Part shown: positions 34,661-44,234 of the stretch, one piece after another
Layout: every line of letters begins with the position of its first letter
Position numbering within the stretch: position 1 is the stretch's first letter
DNA from: Phosphoribacter sp037045045
GTDB taxonomy: Bacteria; Actinomycetota; Actinomycetes; Actinomycetales; Dermatophilaceae
DNA length: 64,000 bases
Assembly: GCA_037045045.1 (NCBI GenBank)
Contig: JBAOHL010000007.1
Span: 1-64,000, forward strand
Direction of reading: 5' to 3'
The notes under the pieces: model-generated
Database searches by the model: none
What the model was told of the DNA's origin: nothing
Seen by the model: only the letters and a program-made list of their open reading frames with translations
Translations under genes and position numbers: made by a program

Positions 34661-36723
34661 GCGCCGCGGAAGGGGTGAAGACCGCCGAGGAAAAGGCCGC
34701 CGAGGCGCGCCGAGGGCCGCGACGCACCGGCGGACCGCCGCACATGCAGATGGGTATGCCGGCGGAGAAGTCGATCTCGTTCGGTCCGTCGGCACGCCGG
34801 CTGCTGTCCTGGCTCGCCCCGGAGCGCGGGAGGACCTCGGTCGTCGTCGTGCTCACCGTCGCCGGTGTCGTCCTGTCGACCGTCGGCCCCAAGATTCTCG
34901 GCCGCGCGACCGATCTCATCTTCGCCGGATTCCTCGGCGCGAAGCTGCCGGCCGGCACCACGAAGGAGGCGGTCATCGCCGGGTTGCGCGCCTCCGGGCA
35001 GGACCGGATGGCCGACCTGCTCGGCGGGGTCGACCTCGTGCCCGGCCAGGGCGTCGACTTCGCCGGCATCGGGCGGGTGCTGCTGCTCGTCCTCGTCGTC
35101 TATGCGTGCGCCGCCGTGCTCATGTGGCTCGGCGGGTACCTGCTCACCGGCGTGGTCCAGCGCACGATGTACCGAATGCGCGAGCAGGTCGAGGCCAAAC
35201 TCGCCCGACTGCCGCTGTCCTACTTCGACAGCCAGCCCCGCGGCGAGTTGCTCAGCCGGGTGACCAACGACATCGACAACGTCGCGATGTCGTTGCAGCA
35301 GACCATGTCCCAGCTGCTCACCTCGCTCCTCACAGTGCTCGCCGTGCTCGGGATGATGTTCTGGATCTCGTGGCTGCTCGCCCTCATCGCCTTGGTGACG
35401 ATCCCCCTGTCGATCCTCGTCACGGCAGCCATCGGCAAGCGCAGCCAGAAGCTGTTCGTCCAGCAGTGGGCGGCCACCGGTCAGCTCAACGGGATCATCG
35501 AGGAGACCTTCACCGGCCACCAGCTCGTCAAGGTGTTCGGGCACCAGCGCGAGGTCGAGCGGACCTTCGGGGAGAAGAACGACGAGCTGTATTCGGCCGC
35601 GTTCGGGGCCCAGTTCGTCAGCGGCATCATCATGCCGACGATGTTCTTCGTCGGGAACCTCAACTACGTCGCGGTCGCCGTCGTCGGCGGTCTCAAGGTC
35701 GCCTCGGGGCAGATCTCCCTCGGCGATGTCCAGGCGTTCATCCAGTACTCCCGACAGTTCACCCAGCCGCTGACCCAGGTCGCCTCGATGGCCAACCTCC
35801 TGCAGTCCGGCGTGGCCTCCGCCGAGCGCGTATTCGAGGTTCTCGACGCGCCCGAACAGGAGCCGGACGCGGCATACCCGCAGACCATCGCCGACCCGCA
35901 CGGGCAGGTGCGTTTCGAGGACGTGTCCTTCGCCTACCAGGCGGACGCCCCGCTCATCGAGCACCTCGACCTGCTCGTCGACCCGGGGCACACGGTGGCC
36001 ATCGTCGGGCCGACCGGCGCCGGCAAGACCACCCTGGTCAACCTCGTCATGCGCTTCTACGAGCTCGACGGCGGCCGGATCACCCTCGACGGCGTCGACA
36101 TCACCGAGCTGACCCGCGACGACCTGCGCGGCCGGATCGGCATGGTGCTGCAGGACACCTGGCTGTTCGCCGGGACGATCCGCGAGAACATCGCCTACGG
36201 GCGACCCGACGCCACCGAGGAGGAGATCCTCGCTGCGGCTCGGGCGACGTACGTCGACCGATTCGTCCACTCGCTGCCCGACGGCTACGACACTGTCCTG
36301 GACGCCGAGGCGAGCAACCTCTCGGCGGGGGAGAAGCAGCTCGTGACGATCGCCCGGGCGTTCCTCGCCGACCCGGCGCTGCTCATCCTCGACGAGGCGA
36401 CCTCGTCGGTCGACACCCGTACCGAGTTGCTCGTCCAGCACGCGATGGCGGCGTTGCGCTCCGATCGCACGTCGTTCGTCATCGCCCACCGTCTCTCGAC
36501 GATCCGCGACGCCGACGTCATCCTCGTCATGGAGCACGGCCGGATCGTCGAACACGGCACCCACGACGAGCTGCTGGCCCGACACGGCGCCTACGCGACC
36601 CTGTATGCCGCGCAGTTCAGCGGGGCGGCCGCGGACCTGGACGCCCAGGGGCCGCTGGCGGGTGGACCGGGCGGGATGCCGGCCGGGATGGCCGCGATGA
36701 TGGGGGCTCGGCGCGCTCGCTGA
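34657..36723 (+). CDS. ABC exporter half-transporter, subunit B
   Basis: This 688-residue partner has an N-terminal extension (about 60 residues), an extended first loop, six helices, and an NBD with Walker A VGPTGAGKTTLV near residue 450. Walker B LLILDEATSSVD carries the catalytic Glu. Its signature is NLSAGEKQLVTIARA, a non-canonical LSAGE form, as in heterodimeric exporters where the two sites are unequal. It is coupled to subunit A (ATGA). The C-terminus is Gly/Met/Pro-rich. A 24-bp minisatellite begins 22 bases past its stop. Confidence 0.9.
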   Translation: MSAAEGVKTAEEKAAEARRGPRRTGGPPHMQMGMPAEKSISFGPSARRLLSWLAPERGRTSVVVVLTVAGVVLSTVGPKILGRATDLIFAGFLGAKLPAGTTKEAVIAGLRASGQDRMADLLGGVDLVPGQGVDFAGIGRVLLLVLVVYACAAVLMWLGGYLLTGVVQRTMYRMREQVEAKLARLPLSYFDSQPRGELLSRVTNDIDNVAMSLQQTMSQLLTSLLTVLAVLGMMFWISWLLALIALVTIPLSILVTAAIGKRSQKLFVQQWAATGQLNGIIEETFTGHQLVKVFGHQREVERTFGEKNDELYSAAFGAQFVSGIIMPTMFFVGNLNYVAVAVVGGLKVASGQISLGDVQAFIQYSRQFTQPLTQVASMANLLQSGVASAERVFEVLDAPEQEPDAAYPQTIADPHGQVRFEDVSFAYQADAPLIEHLDLLVDPGHTVAIVGPTGAGKTTLVNLVMRFYELDGGRITLDGVDITELTRDDLRGRIGMVLQDTWLFAGTIRENIAYGRPDATEEEILAAARATYVDRFVHSLPDGYDTVLDAEASNLSAGEKQLVTIARAFLADPALLILDEATSSVDTRTELLVQHAMAALRSDRTSFVIAHRLSTIRDADVILVMEHGRIVEHGTHDELLARHGAYATLYAAQFSGAAADLDAQGPLAGGPGGMPAGMAAMMGARRAR

Positions 36724-36744
36724 GGGCGTGCCCGACGCGAACGC

Positions 36745-36871
36745 GGTCGAGCGGACGCTGGGCAGGGCGGTCGAGCGTCCGCTGGGCAGGGCGGTCGAGC
36801 GTCCGCTGGGCAGGGCGGTCGAGCGTCCGCTGGGCAGGGCGGTCGAGCGTCCGCTGGGCAGGGCGGTCGAG
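36745..36871. repeat. 24-bp minisatellite, five copies plus a partial
   Basis: The unit GGTCGAGCGTCCGCTGGGCA, completed by GGGC, starts at 36745 (first copy has a GGACGC variant), 36769, 36793, 36817 and 36841, with a partial copy after that. It lies between the ABC exporter and the convergent dioxygenase gene. Confidence 0.95.
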
Positions 36872-36888
36872 CTGTCGGCGCCGGGCGG

Positions 36889-37752
36889 TCAGTCCAGTTG
36901 CCAGGACCGCTTCGACAGGCCGTACCAGAACCCGTCGATGACCGAGCGAACGTCGAGCGCCTCGGCGCTGTCGCCCGCCTCGCGATCGGGGCTCGGGCGG
37001 GGGTCGGGAGCGGATTGGGCCGCGGCGACCCGGCCGGGGCGCGGCCCGAGGGCGGCGCCGAGGGCGACGTAGAGCGGGGCCCAGTGCTCGCTGCGGGGGT
37101 GGGCCACTCGGAACGCCGGGGCCTGCCGTGGCGCGTCGACGAGGGCACCGACATCGCCGGAGGCCATCGCCGCAGCGGCCCAGGCGTCGAAGTTCGCCGA
37201 CGCGGCGGGGACGGGACCGGCATACGGGTCAGCGCTCGGCCGGAACCAGGCGAGGTTGTGCGTGGTGAACCCCGACCCGACGATGAGCGCGCCCTCGTCC
37301 CGCAGCGGGGCCAGCCGGCGCCCGACCTGGACGAGCGTCGCCGGATCCAGTGTCGGCAGGGACAGTTGGACGACGGGCACGTCGGCGTGCGGATACATCT
37401 CAACGAGCGGGACGTAGGCGCCGTGGTCCAAGCCGCGCGATTCGTCTCGGCGCACGGGCAGGCCCGCCTCGCGCAGCAGCCGTTCGGTCGAGGCGGCCAG
37501 TCCGGGCGCCGGCGGGGCCGGATAGGTCACCTCGTAGTAGCGCTGGTCGAAGCCCCAAAAGTCGTAGAGCAGCGGCGCCCCCGTCGTCGAGGACAGCGAG
37601 ATCGGGGCGGCCTCCCAGTGGGCCGACACCATCAGGATGGCGCTGGGCCGTTCCAGCTCGCCGCCCCAGGTGGCCAACTGGCCGGTCCACACCGGGTCGT
37701 CGGCCAGCGGCGGCGCACCGTGGCTGAGGTAGAGGACGGGCAGGCGCGACAT
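36889..37752 (-). CDS. Class III extradiol ring-cleavage dioxygenase (DODA/YgiD-like)
   Basis: This 287-residue LigB-superfamily enzyme is related to 4,5-DOPA dioxygenases. Metal-ligand histidines are in LYLSHGAPPL near residue 10 and MVSAHWEA near 46, with further conserved histidines in GLDHGAYVPLVEMYP near 112 and GSGFTTHNL near 165. Such proteins cleave catechols, but bacterial members often have no known substrate. The C-terminal half is Ala/Pro-rich in one loop. The ATG at 37752 begins exactly at the conserved start; the huge open frame further upstream is antisense to other genes. Confidence 0.88.
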   Translation of the reverse strand: MSRLPVLYLSHGAPPLADDPVWTGQLATWGGELERPSAILMVSAHWEAAPISLSSTTGAPLLYDFWGFDQRYYEVTYPAPPAPGLAASTERLLREAGLPVRRDESRGLDHGAYVPLVEMYPHADVPVVQLSLPTLDPATLVQVGRRLAPLRDEGALIVGSGFTTHNLAWFRPSADPYAGPVPAASANFDAWAAAAMASGDVGALVDAPRQAPAFRVAHPRSEHWAPLYVALGAALGPRPGRVAAAQSAPDPRPSPDREAGDSAEALDVRSVIDGFWYGLSKRSWQLD

Positions 37753-37811
37753 GGGCGATCCCAAGGTAGTTGAGCGATGAACGATGTGTCGTTCCGGACA
37801 ACACGGCAGCC

Positions 37812-37855
37812 GTCCGGGGGATTCCCGCCGGCAGCGTGGCGGGAATCCCCCGGAC
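37812..37855 (-). terminator. Very strong hairpin after the beta-helix protein gene
   Basis: An 18-bp perfect stem (GTCCGGGGGATTCCCGCC and its complement) encloses an 8-base loop. It lies immediately past the stop of the 37857-39065 gene and before the divergent-side start of the dioxygenase gene, so it serves as an intrinsic terminator. Confidence 0.85.
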
Positions 37856-37856
37856 G

Positions 37857-39065
37857 TCAGACCATGGCAGAGCGCGGCAAGCGGGCCACGCCGGGCAGCA
37901 GTCCGGCGACGCGGTCCCAGGCCGCGTCCAGCGCGCCCCCGAGCCACCGGATGATCGCCGCTCGGGTCGCGGCGTCGAGCGCATGGACCGCATCGAGGTA
38001 TGCCGCGCTGCCGGCCCGGGCCACGAGGGCGTCGAGGGCGCCCGGCGGCGGTGCGCCCACGGCGGTGGCGAAGGTCTCGACCGCGGCGTCGAGGTGCTCG
38101 CGGATCGGGGCGGCCGCGGCGTTGTCCGACGGCACCTTGGCGAGCATCGCTCGAAGCCGGGCGAGCCGCTCTGCGCGGGCGAGGGCGAGCATGTCGAGGG
38201 CGCCCTGCCCGACCAACGGCCCGAGCGGTGTGGCGGCGAAGAAGGGTGCCCGCGCATGCCGGTGCCAGGCCTCGAGCGCGGCGAGTTCGCCGAGGTAGCG
38301 CAGGTTCTTGGCCACCAGCCGGTTGAGCGCCCGGTAGTCGGCGGGGGCGCGCTCGACGGTCATCGTCGGGGCCGGCCCCACGATGGCGAGCTTGCCCGGC
38401 CCGACGTCCGAGCGAAGGACGGCGCCCGCGGCGATGACCGACCCGAACCCCACCGCTACCGGTCCCACGGCACCGCCCTGGCCCCCGAGGAAGATCGCCG
38501 GCCGGTCCAGCAAGACCCCGTGAACGACGTCGCCGAACAGCGACGGCGTCGACTTGTCGCCGTCCGGGGTGAAGTTGAAGTGGATGTACGAGGAGCCCAC
38601 CTCGCTGTGGTCCCGGCGCGAGGTGCCCCCGGACATCAGGCAGTCGCAGAAGTTGATGAGCGAGCCGAGGGTGACGTACGGCAGCAGGATGGTCTGCTTG
38701 AGTCCGACCGTGTGGGCGGTACTGGCCTGTTCCTCGAGCAGCGTGCCCTCCCGGACATGCGCTCCCGAGCCTAGGGAGGCGCCGTCGAGCAGTACGGCTC
38801 GCGCGGCATACCCTGCGGCGATCGACGACCCGACACCGAGGCGCACGTCTCGGACGGTCACCGGCCCCTCTTCGCCGAGTGTGACACCAGCCGAGATGAC
38901 GCTCTCGCTCCCCGAGATCCGACAGCCCGGGTGGATGGTGACCCCGTCGCCGCTGATCCGGTCGGGGTCGACGTCCGCGGCCACCGCGACGGTGTCCGGT
39001 TCGGGCATCCGGACGCCCTTGGCCAGCAGCGCGCCGCGCACGTCGGAGAAGGGTTCGCTCGCCAT
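37857..39065 (-). CDS. Left-handed beta-helix (hexapeptide-repeat) protein, GlmU-C-terminal-like
   Basis: This 402-residue protein has a parallel beta-helix section (about residues 40-215) with repeating small-hydrophobic hexads (VTIHPGCRISGSESVISAGVTLG and similar) and an insertion GGTSRRDHSEVGSSYIHFNFTPDGDK. The C-terminal 180 residues are helical. Similar proteins are annotated as UDP-GlcNAc pyrophosphorylase-like or sugar acyl/nucleotidyl transferases, but the N-terminal nucleotidyltransferase is absent here. An acyltransferase role is possible but unproven. It is divergent from topA. Confidence 0.7.
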   Translation of the reverse strand: MASEPFSDVRGALLAKGVRMPEPDTVAVAADVDPDRISGDGVTIHPGCRISGSESVISAGVTLGEEGPVTVRDVRLGVGSSIAAGYAARAVLLDGASLGSGAHVREGTLLEEQASTAHTVGLKQTILLPYVTLGSLINFCDCLMSGGTSRRDHSEVGSSYIHFNFTPDGDKSTPSLFGDVVHGVLLDRPAIFLGGQGGAVGPVAVGFGSVIAAGAVLRSDVGPGKLAIVGPAPTMTVERAPADYRALNRLVAKNLRYLGELAALEAWHRHARAPFFAATPLGPLVGQGALDMLALARAERLARLRAMLAKVPSDNAAAAPIREHLDAAVETFATAVGAPPPGALDALVARAGSAAYLDAVHALDAATRAAIIRWLGGALDAAWDRVAGLLPGVARLPRSAMV

Positions 39066-39258
39066 GGCCAGTCAGCGTATGCGGACGCGCCGCTACCGAT
39101 CGCCGGGCCCGGACCGCCCCGGACGGATGGCGGCGCCGCGCAGCCCGTCGACGGGCCCCGCTGGGCGAGCCCCGGGAACGTCCGCTACCGTGTCGCCGGC
39201 ACCAACGCCGGAGCAGCGACGAATCCGCTGCCCGTGGTGCGCGGAGGAAAGGTCGGTC

Positions 39259-42228
39259 GTGGCAGCAGGTAAGGGCCGCAAGCTCGTCATCGTGGAGTCC
39301 CCGGCCAAGGCGCGCACCATCGCCGGGTACCTCGGGGGGGACTACGACGTCGAGGCCTCGGTGGGACACATCCGGGACCTGCCCAACCCCCGCGACCTGC
39401 CGCCGGAGATGAAAAAGGGCCCGTACGGCAAGTTCGCCGTCGATGTCGACAACGGATTCGCGCCGTACTACGTCGTCGACGCCGACAAGAAGAAGAAGGT
39501 CGCCGAGCTCAAGCGGGCCGTCAAGGACGCCGACGAGCTCTACCTCGCCACTGACGAGGACCGCGAGGGCGAGGCCATCGCGTGGCACCTGCTCGAGACC
39601 CTCAAGCCGCGGATCCCGGTCAAGCGCATGGTGTTCCACGAGATCACCCGTGAGGCGATCCAGCGGGCCATCGCCGACACCCGCGAGGTCGACACCCGCC
39701 TCGTCGACGCCCAGGAGACGCGCCGCATCCTCGACCGCCTCTACGGCTACGAGGTGTCGCCCGTGCTGTGGCGCAAGGTCCGCCAGGGCCTGTCGGCCGG
39801 GCGGGTCCAGTCGGTGGCCACCCGGATGGTCGTCGAGCGCGAGCGGGAGCGGATGGCGTTCGTCGCCGCCTCGTACTGGGACGTCGAAGCGCAGGTCACC
39901 CCCCAGGCCAGTCGCGAGCCCTTCCTCGCCCGGCTCACCGGCGTCGACGGGCAGCGGGTCGCCACGGGCCGGGACTTCGGCGACGACGGGCGCCTCAGCG
40001 GTCGCGCGGTCCACCTGCACCGCGAGCTGGCCGAGGGCATCGCCGCCGGCCTGCGCACCGCCTCGGTTGCGGTGACCGACGTCCAGGAGAAGCCCTATAC
40101 GCGCCGGCCGGCGGCCCCGTTCACGACATCGACGTTGCAGCAGGAGGCCTCGCGCAAGCTGCGCCTGTCGTCGAAGAACGCCATGCGGGTCGCGCAGCGG
40201 CTCTACGAGAACGGCTACATCACCTATATGCGCACCGACTCGGTGACGCTGTCCGAGGCGGCGCTCACGGCGGCCCGCAGCCAGGCCCGGGACCTCTACG
40301 GCGCCGACGCCGTGCCCGAGGCCCCCCGCCGGTATGCCGCGAAGGTCAAGAACGCCCAGGAGGCCCACGAGGCGATCCGCCCGGCCGGCGACCGGTTCCG
40401 GACCCCGGCCCAGGTCGCCGGTGAACTGCGCGGCGACGAATACGCGCTCTACGAACTCATCTGGAAGCGCACCGTGGCCTCGCAGATGGCCGACGCCCGC
40501 GGGTCCACGGCGACCGTGCGCCTCGGGGCCGCCCTCGGGCTCGACGGCGCCGGGTCGGTGGAGCTCAGCGCCAGCGGCACGGTCATCACGTTCCGGGGGT
40601 TCCTCGCGGCATATGAGGAGGGCCGCGACGTCGAGGAGGCCAGGCGCGGCGCCCAGGCCGACGACGAGCAGCGGCGCCTGCCGAAGTTGTCCGCGGGGGT
40701 CCCCATCGAGGTCCTGCACGCGGAGGCCGACGGTCACGAAACCAGCCCGCCGGCTCGGTACACCGAGGCGACACTCGTGAAAGCCATGGAGGACAAGGGA
40801 ATCGGGCGTCCGTCGACGTATGCCGCGACGGTCGGGACGATCCAGGACCGCGGCTACGTGCACACCCGCGGTCAGGCGCTCATCCCGACCTGGTTGGCGT
40901 TCGCGGTGACCAGACTGCTCGAAGAGCACTTCACCGAACTCGTCGACTACGACTTCACCGCCTCGATGGAGGAGGACCTCGACCGGATCGCCGACGGTCA
41001 CGTCGAGCGGGTCGACTGGCTGCGGCGGTTCTACTTCGGCGACGAGGCGACCTCGGCCGAGGGGCTGCGCCATCTCGTCGATGACCTCGGCGACATCGAC
41101 GCCCGGGAGATCTCGACGATCCCGCTGGGAGACGGGATGGTCGTGCGGGTCGGGCGGTACGGGCCGTACGTCGAGGAGGTCGTGCCTGCCGGGGTCGATG
41201 CGGCCACCGGCGAGCTGCTCGACCCGGGCTCGACGACACCGCGCCGGGCGACGATCACCGACGACGTCGCTCCCGACGAGATGACGCCGGCCCGAGCCCG
41301 CGAGCTGCTCGACCGGGCCGCCGACGACGGGCGGGTGCTCGGAACCGACCCGGCGACCGGACGGGAGATCATCGCCAAGGCCGGCCGCTACGGCCCGTAC
41401 GTCACCGAGGTCCTGCCCGAGCCGCCCCCGGCCCCGGAACCGGATCCCGACGCCCCGAAGAAGCCCAAGCGGGCCAAGAAGGCCGACGCGGTCCGGCCGC
41501 GCACCGCGTCGCTGTTCAAGGACATGGACCTCGCGACCGTCGAACTCGACACCGCCCTACGGTTGTTGTCCCTTCCCAGAGTGGTCGGGCTGGACGCCGA
41601 GGGCGTCGAAATCACCGCGCAGAACGGGCGTTACGGTCCGTACCTGAAGAAGGGCACCGACTCGCGGTCGCTGACGACCGAGGCCCAGCTCTTCGACATC
41701 ACCCTCGAGCAGGCCCTGGCCATCTACGCCCAGCCGAAGACCCGTGGCGGTCGGGCCGCGGCCCCGCCGCTGCGCGAACTCGGCGAGGACCCGGTGTCCG
41801 GTCGGCCGGTCGTCGTCAAGGACGGCAGGTTCGGGGCGTACGTCACCGACGGGGTGACCAACGCGACGCTACGTAAGGACGACGAACCGGCGACGATGAG
41901 CCCGGAACGCGGCTACGAACTGCTGGCCGACAAGCGCGCCCGCGGCCCGGTCGTGCGCAAGCGCGCGACGAAGACCACGGCGAAGAAAACGACCGCGACG
42001 AAGGCGACCGCAACGAAGGCCACGGCGAGGAAGGCGACCGCGACCAAGACCACCGCGAGGCAGGCTCCGGCGAAGAAAGCCAGCGCGGCGACGTCGGCGA
42101 CGGCTGCCAAGCGGACCGCCGCGGCGACGAAGGCGACGCCGACCACTGCGACGGCGTCCGTGCGCCAGGCCGCGACACCCTCCAGCGCCCCGGATCTGCC
42201 CACACCGTCCGGCGAGGCGGGCGCGTGA
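39259..42228 (+). CDS. topA: DNA topoisomerase I (type IA)
   Basis: This 989-residue enzyme relaxes negative supercoils. A Toprim domain begins at KLVIVESPAKARTIAGYLG, with the acidic YLATDEDREGEAIAWHL near residue 97. The active Tyr is in GYITYMRTDSVTLS near residue 325. The C-terminus holds several repeated RYGPYV/RFGAYV topoisomerase C-terminal repeats, then a Lys/Ala/Thr-rich tail (about 930-980) typical of actinobacterial TopA, which promotes processivity. GGAGGAAAGG precedes GTG 39259. The stop overlaps the serine hydrolase start (GTGA). Confidence 0.97.
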   Translation: MAAGKGRKLVIVESPAKARTIAGYLGGDYDVEASVGHIRDLPNPRDLPPEMKKGPYGKFAVDVDNGFAPYYVVDADKKKKVAELKRAVKDADELYLATDEDREGEAIAWHLLETLKPRIPVKRMVFHEITREAIQRAIADTREVDTRLVDAQETRRILDRLYGYEVSPVLWRKVRQGLSAGRVQSVATRMVVERERERMAFVAASYWDVEAQVTPQASREPFLARLTGVDGQRVATGRDFGDDGRLSGRAVHLHRELAEGIAAGLRTASVAVTDVQEKPYTRRPAAPFTTSTLQQEASRKLRLSSKNAMRVAQRLYENGYITYMRTDSVTLSEAALTAARSQARDLYGADAVPEAPRRYAAKVKNAQEAHEAIRPAGDRFRTPAQVAGELRGDEYALYELIWKRTVASQMADARGSTATVRLGAALGLDGAGSVELSASGTVITFRGFLAAYEEGRDVEEARRGAQADDEQRRLPKLSAGVPIEVLHAEADGHETSPPARYTEATLVKAMEDKGIGRPSTYAATVGTIQDRGYVHTRGQALIPTWLAFAVTRLLEEHFTELVDYDFTASMEEDLDRIADGHVERVDWLRRFYFGDEATSAEGLRHLVDDLGDIDAREISTIPLGDGMVVRVGRYGPYVEEVVPAGVDAATGELLDPGSTTPRRATITDDVAPDEMTPARARELLDRAADDGRVLGTDPATGREIIAKAGRYGPYVTEVLPEPPPAPEPDPDAPKKPKRAKKADAVRPRTASLFKDMDLATVELDTALRLLSLPRVVGLDAEGVEITAQNGRYGPYLKKGTDSRSLTTEAQLFDITLEQALAIYAQPKTRGGRAAAPPLRELGEDPVSGRPVVVKDGRFGAYVTDGVTNATLRKDDEPATMSPERGYELLADKRARGPVVRKRATKTTAKKTTATKATATKATARKATATKTTARQAPAKKASAATSATAAKRTAAATKATPTTATASVRQAATPSSAPDLPTPSGEAGA

Positions 42229-43604
42229 GCTCCGTGGACTCCGGCGCCGGGCCGGCGCCGGTCGACCCGGCGACCACCCGGGCGCTCACCGCCTGGCTGC
42301 GCCAAGCCCAGGTCGACTATCGACAGCCCTCGCTCACCGCGGCGATCGCCCGCGACGGGCAGCTCGTCTGGTCGGACTCGGTCGGTTCCGCGGACGGCCG
42401 GGGGGCTTGGCCCGCGACCCACGACACGGCATACCGGATCGCGTCGGTGACCAAGACGTTCGTCGCGGTCGCCGTGCTGCAACTCGTCGAGGCAGGCCAG
42501 GTCGACCTCGACGACCCCGCCGGGCGGCACGTGCCAGACGCGCCGGTCGCCGACGCGACGGTGAGCCAACTGCTCAGCCACACCTCGGGGCTACAGGCGG
42601 AGACCGACGGCGACTGGTGGGAACGCAGCCCCGGCTACTCGTGGGACGCCCTGGTCGCCATGGGCGCCCAGCGTCGGTTCCGCGCGGGGCGCAAGTACCA
42701 CTACTCCAACCTCGGGTATGCCGTGCTCGGGCGCATCGTCGAGACCCTCGAGGGCCAGCCCTGGGACGTCGCCATCGGCCGAAAGGTGTTGGCGCCGTTG
42801 GGTCTTGGCGGCACCGCCCGAATCGCTCCCCAGGGCGCCGCTACCGGGTGGGGGGTCCATCCGCACGCCGCGTTGTTGCACCACGAACCGGTGCCGGACT
42901 ACCTCGCGATGGGGCCGGCCGGCGAGTTGTGGTCGACCGCGCGGGACCTCGCCGTCTGGGGGTCCTTCCTCGCGGGGCGGACCCCGGGGCCGCTGTCGAG
43001 TGAGCTGCTCGCCCAGATGCGCGAGCCGTGGACGATCAACGACCTGCCCGGCCAGCCCTGGGTCGGCGCGCACGGCCTCGGCCTGCAACTGTGGAACGTC
43101 GACGGGGCCCGGCACGCCGGGCACACCGGATCGGTCCCGGGGTTCACCTGCGAGGTGCGCGCCGACCTCGGCACCGGCGACGTCGTGGTCACTCTCGGCA
43201 GCGCGACGACGGGGTTCATGGGGGGCCTCGGTTTGCTGGAGGTCTTCCAGCAGTGGATGCCCGCGTTGGCCCAGCCCTGGGTCGCCGACCCGACCCAGGC
43301 CGCGGTGCTCGACCTGCTCGGCACGTGGTACTGGGGCACGACGGCATACGAGATCTCCGCCGACGTCGACGGGGGCCTCGTCGCGACCGTGCCGGCCATC
43401 GGCCGCTCCGGGGCGTTGCTCCCGGACGGCCCGGACCGGTGGGTCGGGCTGACCGGCTACTTCGCCGGCGAGCCGCTCGTCGTCGGGCGCGACGGCGTGG
43501 GCCGGGCCGCCTGGCTCGACGTCGCCTCGTTCCGGCTCACCCGCACCCCGTATGCCGCGGACGGCAACGTCCCGGGCGGCCTCGACGAGCGCGGCTGGCA
43601 CTAG
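42225..43604 (+). CDS. Serine hydrolase of the beta-lactamase class C family
   Basis: This 459-residue alpha/beta protein of the PBP/beta-lactamase fold has the catalytic SxxK in RIASVTKTFVAVAVLQL near residue 77 and the YxN in KYHYSNLGYAVLG near residue 160. No signal peptide is visible, so it is probably cytoplasmic and acts as an esterase or peptidase rather than a true beta-lactamase. A small C-terminal domain follows. It is coupled to topA by a GTGA overlap, though no functional link is known. Confidence 0.88.
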   Translation: MSSVDSGAGPAPVDPATTRALTAWLRQAQVDYRQPSLTAAIARDGQLVWSDSVGSADGRGAWPATHDTAYRIASVTKTFVAVAVLQLVEAGQVDLDDPAGRHVPDAPVADATVSQLLSHTSGLQAETDGDWWERSPGYSWDALVAMGAQRRFRAGRKYHYSNLGYAVLGRIVETLEGQPWDVAIGRKVLAPLGLGGTARIAPQGAATGWGVHPHAALLHHEPVPDYLAMGPAGELWSTARDLAVWGSFLAGRTPGPLSSELLAQMREPWTINDLPGQPWVGAHGLGLQLWNVDGARHAGHTGSVPGFTCEVRADLGTGDVVVTLGSATTGFMGGLGLLEVFQQWMPALAQPWVADPTQAAVLDLLGTWYWGTTAYEISADVDGGLVATVPAIGRSGALLPDGPDRWVGLTGYFAGEPLVVGRDGVGRAAWLDVASFRLTRTPYAADGNVPGGLDERGWH

Positions 43605-43613
43605 GACCGGGGT

Positions 43614-44042
43614 TCAGTCGGGCGCGTCCAGGCGGGCCACGAGCTGCCTGGGAGCGGTGCGGCGGTAGGACATGTCGACGAGCTCGGCGACCTCCGCCCA
43701 GTCCGGCGTGGCGGCCGTGAGGTCGAGCCCGACCCAGCCGTAGGCGCCGACGTAGCCGGGCACGAAGAACCGTGGATCGTTGACCAGGCCGGGCCGTTCG
43801 CCCTCGTCGGGCAGCACGACGACGGACCGGGCGTAGCGGTCGGAGTGATGCTCGCCCTTGAGGACCGCGCCGAACATCGCGAACACCTTGACGGTGTAGA
43901 AGTTCGGGCGGCCGTGGGAGATCTTCTCGTTGGCCTCGGGCATGGCCAGGGCGATCTCGCGCAGGCGCCCGAGGTAGGGATCGTCGTCCCGGTACCGCGG
44001 CGGGTGGGCCATGTCGGCGACTGTAACCTCCGGCACCGACAT
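43614..44042 (-). CDS. MmcQ/YjbR family protein
   Basis: This 142-residue protein (132 from an alternative ATG at 44012) is of the MmcQ/YjbR (DUF419) family, with a fold like the CyaY domain. Landmarks are LALAMPEANEKISHGRPNFYTVKVFAMFG near the N-terminus, then the VGAYGWVGLDL strand and the WAEVAELVDMSYRRTAPRQL C-terminal helix. Family members are described as DNA-binding by fold, but no function is confirmed. It is convergent with the serine hydrolase, with ten bases between them. Confidence 0.8.
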   Translation of the reverse strand: MSVPEVTVADMAHPPRYRDDDPYLGRLREIALAMPEANEKISHGRPNFYTVKVFAMFGAVLKGEHHSDRYARSVVVLPDEGERPGLVNDPRFFVPGYVGAYGWVGLDLTAATPDWAEVAELVDMSYRRTAPRQLVARLDAPD

Positions 44043-44234
44043 CTCCGACCGGCCGGTGGTCTCCCTGCGCGGGTGGGCCAGCCGCCGATCCCGTCGCCAC
44101 GGCGAGGTACTACGACCATCGCCCGATAGCGGTTGCCCGCGCCGGGGCGCCACGGTGGTCACTGCCGGTATCGGCAGCCACCTGCACGAACCACCCCGAC
44201 TTGGCAGAATCCCCACATCCGAAAGGACCTCGTC

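Noticed and set aside
38554..39258. Extended topA reading frame starting at 38554
   Set aside because: The extension is antisense to the beta-helix protein, and TopA homology begins at KLVIVESPAKA right after GTG 39259 with a strong RBS.
36889..41073. A 1,394-codon minus-strand open frame covering the dioxygenase gene, the beta-helix gene and the first half of topA
   Set aside because: Only the last 287 codons resemble a protein family. The rest is antisense to well-conserved genes and is open because of high GC content.
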